Assembly (NCBI RefSeq): GCF_036311985.1
Contig: NZ_JAZDCJ010000097.1
Origin: JAZDCJ01 sp036311985
GTDB taxonomy: Bacteria > Actinomycetota > Actinomycetes > Actinomycetales > Micrococcaceae
Strand: one strand, 5' to 3'
DNA length: 6,148 nt
How positions within the stretch are numbered: position 1 is the stretch's first letter; every line of letters begins with the position of its first letter. Below are positions 1 through 5,472 of this stretch, one piece after another. The notes under the pieces are model-generated. The model saw only the letters and a list, made by a program, of their open reading frames with translations, made no database searches and was not told the origin of the DNA. The translations under genes and the position numbers were made by a program.

Positions 1-126
1 CGGGGCGAGGTCGGGCACGGTGGGTCACGAGGTGGAAGCCCGCGCTCAACGCCTTCGCTATCACCTTCGAAGGCCGAATCAACTGACAATGCGCCAGGCC
101 AGATCCACCGTTAATCTGACAGACCC
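1..126 (+). mobile_element. Inner end of a left-hand IS256-type element (partial)
   Basis: Bases 6-126 are the exact reverse complement of 5702-5822, and the right copy adjoins an IS256-type transposase gene. This is therefore read as the transposase-3'-side end of a second copy in opposite orientation. The element end is placed at 126 because identity stops between 126 and 127; read inward, the terminus begins GGGTCTGTCAGATTAACGG. By comparison with the right copy the transposase stop codon would lie about 48 bases before the window, so no coding sequence is expected here. Bases 1-5 do not match the right copy (1 of 5), so the left element may be diverged or truncated just outside. Confidence 0.75.
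6..126 (+). repeat. Long inverted repeat, left arm
   Basis: This 121-base arm is perfectly complementary to 5702-5822 (position x pairs with 5828-x). Perfect identity over non-coding sequence implies recent duplication, here by IS transposition. Open frames reading through it are simply the same sequence translated twice and are not genes. Confidence 0.93.
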
Positions 127-183
127 CCCGCATGAGGATCGGCCTACGGGCGGGTGGTGGTGTGTCGCACGTAGGGTGAGCAA

Positions 184-1266
184 ATGGTTGCGGACGCTGA
201 TGCGCTGTTGGTGGGTCCACGTGGTCGACGGTTGTGCCTTGAGATGGCGATGGATTTGAGCACGGAGGTCAGGTCAGCCGCGTTCTGGCTCGCCCATGAC
301 CTGGACCCGGGTAAGGGAACGTCCCGGGCGTTGTTGACTGCCACGTTCGGGGAGGTTGCGGCTCCGCCGCCGACGCCGTCCATGCCGGACCTCTTAACCG
401 CCTTGGCGTCGCTCGACGTGACGCTGTCGGGCGCCGACGTGATCGATCGTGCTTTGGCCCGAGCGGTGGATACGTCTCGTCCGTGGCAGGAACCGGACGG
501 CGAGGACGTCCTCGCGACGCTCCCCGAGGTGAGAAGGGTCCTTCTCTCCGTCGCCCAGCACGTGATCACGTCGCCCTCTACACAGTGGTGGTCGCAGGGC
601 CGGCAGGTCGAACAGTGGAGCATCGATTGGCGGTCGGCAGACGATCCGGCACCGTTGCCCAGGGAGCCATCACAAGCGCTAGCTGAATGGGCCCGCGGTA
701 CACGAGCCGAAGAGATTCGGGCCGAGAAGGAAAGACCCCGAGACCCTCATGCCAACTGGTCGGGGACGTGGTGGTCCTTCCCGCCAGGGACAATGCAGTC
801 GGTCGGAAGGATACCGCTGGGGTTGAACCTCATCGAGGATTCCTTCGGCTGGGAGAACGCCACAGTCATCCCCGTGCGCGGTACCGGCCGAACGTATGAG
901 GTGCGCACCGGGGCCGATTGGGTGGCACTTTGCCGTGAGTACCCCTTGGGGGTCACGGCATCGCGGCGTCATGACTGGTTTCGCTGTACCGGGCACGACG
1001 GCAGGTGGGTGATCCCGGACTGGGAGAAAGTCGCCGAGGGGTGGGATGCTGTGCACCTGACAGTCCTGGCTTACCTCAGTAGTGCCAATCGTGCGCTGCA
1101 CGTCGACACCGGTACTTCGACGGTCATCGCGGGGTGGAACCCCGATACGACGATCTGGCTGACAGATGCTGCACGCGAGTGGGACATCCCACGCCAGGAA
1201 TGGCAGCGCTCTGCCGATCAGGAGACTTGGAAGAACACCACACCCAGGGCCGACCAGTCCAACTGA
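184..1266 (+). CDS. Trp-rich actinobacterial protein of unknown function
   Basis: I do not recognise a named family for this 360-residue protein. It looks soluble: no signal peptide and no convincing membrane segment. The N-terminal GPRGRRLCLE stretch (residues 11-20) lies between ATG 184 and the next in-frame ATGs (residues 21 and 23) and looks like a conserved motif, favouring the first start. An in-frame stop at 172-174 rules out a longer protein, and AGGGTGAG just upstream could serve as ribosome site. The protein has 21 Trp (about 6%), clustered at 135-149, 192-197, 223, 246-287 and 318-349, including TWWSFPPG and RWVIPDWEKVAEGWD. A charged, probably helical linker (about 163-187) separates a variable N-terminal half from this Trp-rich C-terminal half. 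It starts 57 bases from the IS end, has no CstR-type operator, and is transcribed towards the exporter, so it is probably an independent passenger. I infer no function. Confidence 0.75.
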   Translation: MVADADALLVGPRGRRLCLEMAMDLSTEVRSAAFWLAHDLDPGKGTSRALLTATFGEVAAPPPTPSMPDLLTALASLDVTLSGADVIDRALARAVDTSRPWQEPDGEDVLATLPEVRRVLLSVAQHVITSPSTQWWSQGRQVEQWSIDWRSADDPAPLPREPSQALAEWARGTRAEEIRAEKERPRDPHANWSGTWWSFPPGTMQSVGRIPLGLNLIEDSFGWENATVIPVRGTGRTYEVRTGADWVALCREYPLGVTASRRHDWFRCTGHDGRWVIPDWEKVAEGWDAVHLTVLAYLSSANRALHVDTGTSTVIAGWNPDTTIWLTDAAREWDIPRQEWQRSADQETWKNTTPRADQSN

Positions 1267-1424
1267 AAGGTGTCCGACGGGGGATCCCCATGCGGACGCG
1301 ACTGAACTAGGCGGTCAAACAAGTTTGCGATAATCCGGCTATTTGTCTCTGCTATTCAAACCTCGGTGTGCGGCCGGGGTGTTCGGTCCCGCACCGGCAG
1401 CAGGAGCGGTTGATCCCGGAGTGG
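1267..1424. other. Convergent intergenic region with two weak hairpins
   Basis: This lies between the stop of the + strand Trp-rich gene and the stop of the minus strand exporter. Bases 1272-1297 can fold (GTCCG with CGGAC at the base, GGGG-AT-CCCC inside), and 1368-1394 pair GTGCGG with CCGCAC. Either could help end the converging transcripts, but neither has a proper T run. Bases 1301-1360 are clearly more A+T-rich than the surroundings, with a GATAAT hexamer at 1329-1334 but no matching -35 element. I see no gene here. Confidence 0.4.
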
Positions 1425-2324
1425 TCAGCCGATTGGGGCTGGTTGCGGGGTGTCGGTCTGTTTCCTGTTTCGGTGCATCGGGCAGGCCGGGATGGCGTAG
1501 CGGCACAGCAGGACCGCGGCCACCGCACCGGAGCCCAGGACGCCGACGATGGCGCTTGCGGGGGAGGGCAGTTCCTGGACCAGGACGAAGACGCCCATGG
1601 CCAGCACGAAGAAGCCGAAGCCCTCGCGCAGGATGTTCTCGGGGATGATCCCCGTCAGCTTGGCCCCGATCAGCGAACCGACGATCGCGGCGGCGGTCAC
1701 CCCGGCCACGAGCCCCCAGTCGAGCTGGACGCTCGTGAGGTAGCCGCCCAGGCCCGCGAAGGACTTCATGGCGATGACCACCAGGGACGTCCCGACGGCG
1801 GCCGGCATGGACAGCCCGCCCAGCAGCACCAGCGCGGGCACCACCAGGAAGCCGCCCCCGGCGCCGACGAGCCCGGTGACCAGGCCGACCACCAGGCCCT
1901 CGAGGATGACCTTGACGACGGGCAGCTTCTTCGCCTCGTCCCCACCGGAGGAGGGGGCCTTCCTCCGGCCCCGGATCATGGCGGCCGCGGTGGCGACCAT
2001 CATCAGGGCGAAGGCGATCATCAGCACGGTGCCGGGGATGTGGCCGCCCAGCAGCCCGCCGCCGAAGGCGCCCGCCATGCTCGCCACTCCGAAGACGAGG
2101 CCGGTACGCCACTTCACCCTCCCCCTGCGGGCATGGAAGACCACGCTGACCAGCGAGGTGGTGCCCACCACGAACAGCGAGGCGGCGATCGCCTCCTTGG
2201 CGGGAAGCCCGGCCACGTAGGTGAGGATTGGGACGGTAAGGATGGACCCCCCACCGCCCAGCAGGCCGAGGGAGACCCCGATCAGCACCGAGAGCGCGAG
2301 GGCGACGATGAGCGTGACGGTCAT
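1425..2324 (-). CDS. TauE/SafE-family sulfite-type anion exporter
   Basis: This 299-residue polytopic membrane protein has the duplicated architecture of the TauE/SafE (DUF81) family. Each half begins with a Gly-rich signature, GLLGGGGSILTVPIL at about 20-34 and GLVGAGGGFLVVPAL at about 151-165. Around eight hydrophobic segments are visible, with a charged cytoplasmic loop at 118-134. Family members export sulfite, sulfoacetate or related anions; in cst-type operons the TauE protein is thought to remove sulfite or thiosulfate. The C-terminal tail has Cys274 and Cys281 in an ACPMH context, a possible thiol or metal site. The start is supported by AAGGA six bases before the ATG. It lies 93 bases downstream of the rhodanese gene on the same strand, but a strong terminator lies between, so expression probably depends on read-through. 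No separate promoter is evident. Exact substrate is inferred from context. Confidence 0.9.
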   Translation of the reverse strand: MTVTLIVALALSVLIGVSLGLLGGGGSILTVPILTYVAGLPAKEAIAASLFVVGTTSLVSVVFHARRGRVKWRTGLVFGVASMAGAFGGGLLGGHIPGTVLMIAFALMMVATAAAMIRGRRKAPSSGGDEAKKLPVVKVILEGLVVGLVTGLVGAGGGFLVVPALVLLGGLSMPAAVGTSLVVIAMKSFAGLGGYLTSVQLDWGLVAGVTAAAIVGSLIGAKLTGIIPENILREGFGFFVLAMGVFVLVQELPSPASAIVGVLGSGAVAAVLLCRYAIPACPMHRNRKQTDTPQPAPIG

Positions 2325-2360
2325 AGATGGTCCTTGGGAGTAGGCAGGGCGGGGCTGGGA

Positions 2361-2408
2361 AGAAAAGGGCCCGACGGCGGCGCGGAGGGGGGGTGCGCCG
2401 CCGCCGGG
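2361..2408 (-). terminator. Intrinsic terminator/attenuator between rhodanese and exporter genes
   Basis: Read on the minus strand, a 14-base arm (2408-2395) pairs with 2383-2370 with a single G-U, leaving an 11-base loop (2394-2384). CCCTTTTCT follows at 2369-2361. Stem strength plus the T run make this a convincing Rho-independent terminator. It sits 10 bases after the rhodanese stop codon and 36 bases before the exporter start, so it should lower exporter expression relative to the rhodanese. Confidence 0.8.
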
Positions 2409-2417
2409 CGGTCTGGG

Positions 2418-3044
2418 TCAGCCCGCGGAGGGCAACTGCTGGATCGCGGACTGGGCGGTGGGCTCGGAGGCCGTCCTGTTCCAGGGCATCCTGGCCAGGA
2501 CGTTGCCCATGGCGCAGGTGTTGGTGACGGCGGAGAAGCTCAGCCCGGCGCCGATGGCCCCGGCGAGCATGCTCACCTTGGGTGAGACGAGCTTCCCGCC
2601 CAGCATCCCGGCCAGCACGAGGGAGCCGGCGGCCAGGCGCACCTGGCGCTCCAGGGACCAGCGCTGGGCGCCGCGGACGACGTCCCCACCGGCGGCCTCG
2701 AAGGCGGGGACGCCGCCGGTGAGGACCGTGGCCTTCTCCAGGCCGGCGGTGTTCAGCCGGTGGCGGGCCTGCCCGGCGCGGACGCCGGACTGGCAGACCA
2801 GCACCACGTGGCGGTCCAGGCGCTGGGCGAGCTCGTCGGCGTGCTCGGACAGCAGCGGAAGCGGGACGTTGTAGGAACCCTTGATGTGCAGGCCCTCGAA
2901 CTCCGCGGCGGAACGCACGTCCAGCACGATCAGGTCATCGTGGCGATCGATCCACTCGCGCAGAGCCGGGGCATCGACGTCGGTCAGGGCGGGGGTGAGG
3001 GAGGTCAAGAGGCTTCTCTTCCGTTCGTCTGAATATGACTCCAT
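2418..3044 (-). CDS. Rhodanese-DUF2892 membrane sulfurtransferase (YgaP-like)
   Basis: This 208-residue protein has an N-terminal rhodanese domain (about 22-122) and a C-terminal DUF2892-type membrane domain (about 127-190). The rhodanese part shows LDVR (41-44), the HIKGSYNVPL segment and an active-site loop CQSGVRAG with nucleophile Cys84, so it should be catalytically competent and carry sulfane sulfur as a Cys persulfide. The membrane part has QRWSLERQVRL followed by two hydrophobic segments (about 137-155 and 158-176) and Cys177 in NTCAMGNVL. The order matches E. coli YgaP, a membrane-anchored rhodanese. The ATG at 3044 has no clear ribosome site. A TTG at 3008 (residue 13) is preceded by GGAAGAG at a good distance and would give a 196-residue protein with the whole rhodanese domain, so the true start is uncertain. 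It is divergent from cstR, sharing two operators, and lies upstream of the exporter. Confidence 0.88.
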   Translation of the reverse strand: MESYSDERKRSLLTSLTPALTDVDAPALREWIDRHDDLIVLDVRSAAEFEGLHIKGSYNVPLPLLSEHADELAQRLDRHVVLVCQSGVRAGQARHRLNTAGLEKATVLTGGVPAFEAAGGDVVRGAQRWSLERQVRLAAGSLVLAGMLGGKLVSPKVSMLAGAIGAGLSFSAVTNTCAMGNVLARMPWNRTASEPTAQSAIQQLPSAG

Positions 3045-3054
3045 GAGTCTGCCA

Positions 3055-3072
3055 CATACCCCCTAGGGTATG
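3055..3072. promoter_or_regulatory. CstR-type operator 1 (rhodanese/cstR region)
   Basis: This is a perfect inverted repeat: CATACCC at 3055-3061, a CCTA spacer, and GGGTATG at 3066-3072. The core ATACC-N6-GGTAT (3056-3071) has the form expected of CsoR/CstR-family operators. It lies 11 bases upstream of the ATG of the rhodanese gene and upstream of the likely cstR -10 region, so a bound repressor could block both directions. Confidence 0.8.
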
Positions 3073-3076
3073 CAAC

Positions 3077-3092
3077 ACACCCCCGGGGGTAT
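3077..3092. promoter_or_regulatory. CstR-type operator 2 (rhodanese/cstR region)
   Basis: ACACC-CCCGGG-GGTAT matches the shared operator core with one mismatch in the left arm and has a perfect CCCCCGGGGG centre. Its centre is 21 bases, two helical turns, from that of operator 1, which would place two repressors on the same DNA face. It abuts the candidate cstR -10 hexamer. Confidence 0.72.
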
Positions 3093-3097
3093 AGAAT
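3090..3097 (+). promoter_or_regulatory. cstR: Candidate cstR -10 region
   Basis: TATAGAAT overlaps the right end of operator 2 and contains good -10 hexamers (TATAGA or TAGAAT). A clear -35 element is not visible; the corresponding position falls at the right edge of operator 1. Transcription would start near 3103, giving a leader of about 35 bases and negative autoregulation by CstR. Confidence 0.45.
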
Positions 3098-3119
3098 GGA
3101 GGGGACTGATATCCCCTCC
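3098..3119 (+). promoter_or_regulatory. Inverted repeat in the cstR leader
   Basis: GGAGGGGA (3098-3105) and TCCCCTCC (3112-3119) form an 8-base stem with a six-base loop, ahead of the GAGGAG ribosome site of cstR. Depending on the transcription start, it is either a 5' hairpin or a DNA palindrome. Its sequence does not match the ATACC-N6-GGTAT operators. Confidence 0.35.
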
Positions 3120-3138
3120 ACGACCCGAGGAGCACCTC

Positions 3139-3396
3139 ATGGAACTCGACACCACCGAGCTCAAGCCGATCCTCAACAGGCTTAAGCGGGCCCAGGGTCA
3201 GTTGGCCGCGGTCACCCGTATGCTCGAGGAGGGCCGCGACTGCAAGGACGTGGTCACCCAGCTGGCCGCCGTCTCCAAGGCGCTGGACCGGGCCGGGTTC
3301 GCCATCATCGCCACCGGCCTGGAGCAGTGCCTGCGCACGGAGGACGGCTCCATGGACAAGGCGGACATGGAGAAGCTCTTCCTCTCCTTGGCCTGA
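3139..3396 (+). CDS. cstR: CstR-type persulfide-sensing repressor (CsoR family)
   Basis: This 85-residue all-helical protein has the size and sequence pattern of CsoR-family repressors, for example NRLKRAQGQLAAV at 13-25. The two conserved cysteines, Cys35 (in GRDCKDVV) and Cys64 (in LEQCL), are 29 residues apart, as in S. aureus CstR (Cys31/Cys60) and copper-sensing CsoR. The third copper ligand of CsoR, a His four residues before the second Cys, is Gly60 here, and the residue before Cys35 is Asp rather than the Tyr of mycobacterial CsoR. This supports sulfur sensing: persulfides would cross-link the two Cys between subunits and release DNA. GAGGAG seven bases before ATG 3139 supports this start; upstream in-frame sequence codes through the leader and operators. 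It lies between genes for persulfide chemistry and probably represses both neighbouring divergent regions and itself. Confidence 0.9.
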   Translation: MELDTTELKPILNRLKRAQGQLAAVTRMLEEGRDCKDVVTQLAAVSKALDRAGFAIIATGLEQCLRTEDGSMDKADMEKLFLSLA

Positions 3397-3419
3397 GGCC
3401 TGGACTGCGGTTTCCGAGG

Positions 3420-3457
3420 CCCCCGGAGCATTGACCCGTCAATGCTCCGGGGGTTTT
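3420..3457 (+). terminator. Intrinsic terminator of cstR
   Basis: A 15-base perfect stem (3420-3434 with 3439-3453) closes a CCCG loop and is followed by TTTT at 3454-3457. It begins 23 bases after the cstR stop codon. No equivalent T run exists on the minus side, so it mainly serves cstR. Confidence 0.92.
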
Positions 3458-3475
3458 CGCGTGTCCGGGGGTATA

Positions 3476-3495
3476 CAGAAGGGGCGCCCCTTCTG
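3476..3495. terminator. Perfect 20-base palindrome after cstB (candidate terminator)
   Basis: CAGAAGGGGC followed by GCCCCTTCTG is a perfect palindrome located 48 bases beyond the cstB stop codon. As RNA it folds into an 8-base stem with a four-base loop. No T run follows on either strand, so a role in ending the cstB transcript is plausible but unproven; it could equally be a protein site. Confidence 0.4.
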
Positions 3496-3543
3496 CGGAC
3501 GGTCCGGTGGACCGGGCGACTCGTCAGCCGGTCGGCTGCCGGA

Positions 3544-4983
3544 TCAGGCGCCGACCGGTTCCTGGGCGGTCCCCGAGGTCTCCGGCTGGACTCCGCTGCG
3601 GCGGGCCCACTCGGACCAGGCGCTGTAGCTGCCGTCGAGCTCGACGACGTCGTGTCCGGCCCGGCGCAGAGCGCTGGCGGCCACCGAGTTGCGCATCCCG
3701 GACTGGCAGTACGTCACGATGGTGCCCTCGCTGGGCAGCTGGTCCTGGTGCCACAGCACGCGGCCGGCGCTCAGCTGGCGCGAACCGGGGATGTGGCCCT
3801 CGGTGTGCTCGGTCTTGTTGCGCACGTCCAGGGCCAAGGCTGCGTCGAAGCCCTCGAGCTCCTCCGGCTGGATGATCCGCGGGGTGGTGGTCGGCAGGCC
3901 CTCGATCCCGGTGACGTACCCGGAGACGTGGTCGATGCCCACGCGCACCAGGTGGTCCCAGAACTGCTGGGCCTGCTCCTGGTCCTGGGCCAGCAGTACC
4001 AATGGGCGATCGTCCTTCTCGGGGTCGTAGGCCCAGCCGCCGTAGGTGGCCATCTTGCCCGGGGCGGGGATGCTGATCGACCCGGGAACGGTCCCGGCGT
4101 GGACCTCGTCCACGGGGCGGGTGTCCAAGAAGGTGACCTTGTCCTGCTCGAGGTCGCGGGCGACGTCCTCGATCGCCAGCTGCGGCAGCGGGGCACGATC
4201 GCCCATCACGGCCGGGCCGTCCCGGTTCTCGCGCTTCATGCGGCCGAAGTAGGCGTGGGCGTCCGGCTGGCCGGCCAGCAGTTCGTCGACGAAGCCCTGC
4301 TCATCGTCCTCGGTGACGTACTTGCCCCACCAGGCGTAGAGGCGCTCGTAGCCGACGGTAGAGGAGGGGATCGCACCCAGGGCCTTGCCGCAGGCCGAGC
4401 CGGCGCCGTGGGCCGGGTAGACCTGGACGTGGTCCGGCAGCGTCACGAACTTCTCCTTGAGGCTGCGGAACAGGTCCTTGGCACCGCCGAAGCGGGTGTC
4501 CACCCCGCCGACGGCCTCGTCCAGCAGGTCCGGGCGGCCGAGGTCGCCGGAGAAGACGAAGTCACCGGTCAGCATGTACCCCGGCTTGTCGCTGAAGGCG
4601 CCGTCGGTGACGAGGAAGGACAGGTGCTCGGGGGTGTGGCCGGGGGTGTGGACAGCCTGGACGGTGATGTTGCCGATCGTGATCTTGTCCCCGTCGTGCA
4701 GCAGGTTCGCCTCGAAGCCGTAGGTCCAGTCGGGGCCACCCTCACCGGAGACGTACATCTCGGCGCCGGTCTTGGCGGCGAGCTCGCGGGTGCCGGAGAG
4801 GTAGTCGGCGTGGATGTGGGTCTCGGTGACCGCCACGATGGTCATGCCGTTCTTCTCGGCCAGATCCAGGTAGGGGGCGAGGTCGCGACGGGCGTCGACC
4901 ACGACGGCCGTGCCATTCTTCTGGCAGCCGATGAAGTAGCTGGCCTGGGCGAGGTCCTCGTCGTAGATCCGTTCAAGCAGCAT
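3544..4983 (-). CDS. cstB: Persulfide dioxygenase-rhodanese fusion (CstB-like)
   Basis: This 479-residue cytoplasmic enzyme has three parts: an N-terminal metallo-beta-lactamase-fold persulfide dioxygenase (about 1-250), a degenerate rhodanese (about 262-365) and an active rhodanese (about 372-465). The dioxygenase has THIHADYLSG (His56, His58, Asp60), HTPGHTPEH (His116), GDFVFSGDLGRPD (Asp141) and YPAHG (His192). By analogy with ETHE1-type enzymes, His56, His116 and Asp141 should bind Fe(II). The middle rhodanese has LLAQDQEQ where the catalytic loop would be and lacks Cys. The last has CQSGMRNS with Cys426. Cys20 and Cys198 match, in position and context, the Cys20 and Cys201 of S. aureus CstB, which oxidises low-molecular-weight persulfides and releases thiosulfate. 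The ATG at 4983 follows AAGGAG at good spacing. The gene is divergent from the small Cys-rich gene, with three operators upstream. Most likely alternative: a general MBL-rhodanese protein with a different thiol substrate. Confidence 0.94.
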   Translation of the reverse strand: MLLERIYDEDLAQASYFIGCQKNGTAVVVDARRDLAPYLDLAEKNGMTIVAVTETHIHADYLSGTRELAAKTGAEMYVSGEGGPDWTYGFEANLLHDGDKITIGNITVQAVHTPGHTPEHLSFLVTDGAFSDKPGYMLTGDFVFSGDLGRPDLLDEAVGGVDTRFGGAKDLFRSLKEKFVTLPDHVQVYPAHGAGSACGKALGAIPSSTVGYERLYAWWGKYVTEDDEQGFVDELLAGQPDAHAYFGRMKRENRDGPAVMGDRAPLPQLAIEDVARDLEQDKVTFLDTRPVDEVHAGTVPGSISIPAPGKMATYGGWAYDPEKDDRPLVLLAQDQEQAQQFWDHLVRVGIDHVSGYVTGIEGLPTTTPRIIQPEELEGFDAALALDVRNKTEHTEGHIPGSRQLSAGRVLWHQDQLPSEGTIVTYCQSGMRNSVAASALRRAGHDVVELDGSYSAWSEWARRSGVQPETSGTAQEPVGA

Positions 4984-5006
4984 GGAGTCTCCTTCGTTGG
5001 TTTACA

Positions 5007-5024
5007 GATACCCCCTCGGGTATC
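5007..5024. promoter_or_regulatory. CstR-type operator 3 (cstB proximal)
   Basis: This is a perfect inverted repeat: GATACCC at 5007-5013, a CCTC spacer, and GGGTATC at 5018-5024. Core ATACC-N6-GGTAT lies at 5008-5023. It ends about 24 bases before the cstB start codon, between the ribosome site and any upstream promoter, so binding should block cstB transcription. Confidence 0.8.
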
Positions 5025-5042
5025 GGCTCTGAGTCGAGAGTA

Positions 5043-5058
5043 ATACCTACGGGGGTAT
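5043..5058. promoter_or_regulatory. CstR-type operator 4 (middle site)
   Basis: ATACC-TACGGG-GGTAT has five-base arms in exact agreement with operators 1, 3 and 5. It lies between cstB and the small Cys-rich gene, about 35 bases (centre to centre) from operator 3 and 44 from operator 5. Confidence 0.75.
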
Positions 5059-5086
5059 CCCGCAAGGAGACGCATGCTGGTAACTA

Positions 5087-5102
5087 ATACCACCAGGGGT
5101 AT
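5087..5102. promoter_or_regulatory. CstR-type operator 5 (small Cys-rich gene)
   Basis: ATACC-ACCAGG-GGTAT has exact five-base arms. Its right arm overlaps the TATATT hexamer that is the likely -10 element of the + strand small Cys-rich gene, so it is well placed to repress that gene. Confidence 0.77.
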
Positions 5103-5105
5103 ATT
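5100..5105 (+). promoter_or_regulatory. Candidate -10 element of the small Cys-rich gene
   Basis: TATATT is a near-consensus -10 hexamer in G+C-rich surroundings and overlaps operator 5. The upstream match to a -35 element is poor (TGGTAA at 5078-5083, spacer 16). The leader would be about 60 bases and contains a possible hairpin with CGGAGG at 5107-5112 and CCTCCG at 5138-5143. Confidence 0.5.
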
Positions 5106-5174
5106 CCGGAGGTTCGGCGATCGTTCGATTTGGTACGCCTCCGACCCTAGGACCTCAGGAGAAGGAGACACATC

Positions 5175-5459
5175 ATGTGCCAGGCAGTGAAGTGCGCCAA
5201 GTGCGGTAAGACCACGTGGGCCGGTTGTGGCAACCACGTGGACCAGGTGATGAGGAACGTGCCGGTGTCCAACCGGTGCGCGTGCGACCGGAAGACCCCG
5301 CCGGGATGGCCGAGAGCGCACCAGCGGACCCCGGCACCAGTTGGCTGGGGCGCCTGTTCGGCCGCTGAGGCGGTGTGGGCGAGGAGCGGCAGGGCAAGTG
5401 ACCCGCTAAGAGCACACGACCGCCCCAGTTATGCCACGTTCAAAATCCGACGGCACTGA
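5175..5459 (+). CDS. Small Cys-rich protein of unknown function, probably frameshifted at its 3' end
   Basis: The first 40 residues look like a small conserved actinobacterial protein: MCQAVKCAKCGKTTWAGCG, a HVDQVM helix-like segment, then RCACDR. Cysteines fall at residues 2, 7, 10, 18, 35 and 37, with CxxC and CxC pairs that could bind zinc or carry persulfide. AGGAGAAGGAGA with seven bases before the ATG is a very strong ribosome site. After residue 38 the frame continues for about 55 low-complexity residues to a TGA at 5457. In the -1 frame, bases 5288-5365 instead read PEDPAG...GTSWLGRLFGR and stop at 5366-5368, a much more protein-like ending. The intact ancestral product was therefore probably about 65 residues, with a base lost near 5286-5291, unless this is a sequencing error. 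It is divergent from cstB and preceded by operator 5. Its biochemical role is unknown to me. Confidence 0.75.
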   Translation: MCQAVKCAKCGKTTWAGCGNHVDQVMRNVPVSNRCACDRKTPPGWPRAHQRTPAPVGWGACSAAEAVWARSGRASDPLRAHDRPSYATFKIRRH

Positions 5460-5472
5460 TGTCAGCAGTGCC
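5452..5472 (+). terminator. Candidate hairpin after the small Cys-rich gene
   Basis: GGCACTG (5452-5458) pairs with CAGTGCC (5466-5472), leaving a seven-base loop, then TTC. The right arm can alternatively pair within CAGTG-CCTT-CACTG (5466-5479). There is no real T run, so termination is tentative. Confidence 0.35.

Noticed and set aside
20..259. Open frame across the left repeat, and its twin at 5539-5808 on minus
   Set aside because: Both are the same IS end sequence in inverted copies; they diverge as soon as the repeat ends and match no protein pattern.
1368..2585. Long + strand open frame (405 codons) opposite the exporter and rhodanese genes
   Set aside because: Its protein is Gly/Asp/His-rich low complexity, it lacks a ribosome site, and the opposite strand encodes recognisable proteins; it is a by-product of high G+C third positions.
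3139..3396. Copper-responsive CsoR assignment
   Set aside because: The copper-ligand His is replaced by Gly60 and the neighbours are persulfide enzymes, with no copper ATPase or chaperone.
3466..3474. GGGGGTATA half-operator between cstR and cstB ends
   Set aside because: There is no matching left arm at the right spacing and it lies between two gene ends, not at a promoter.
3544..4983. Glyoxalase II or beta-lactamase assignment for the metallo-beta-lactamase-fold enzyme
   Set aside because: The fused rhodanese domains, the GDFVFSGDLGRPD motif and the CstB-type Cys positions fit persulfide dioxygenase instead.
3442..5043. Long + strand open frame (533 codons) opposite cstB
   Set aside because: It mirrors cstB codon positions, has no recognisable domain or ribosome site, and begins in the cstR terminator.
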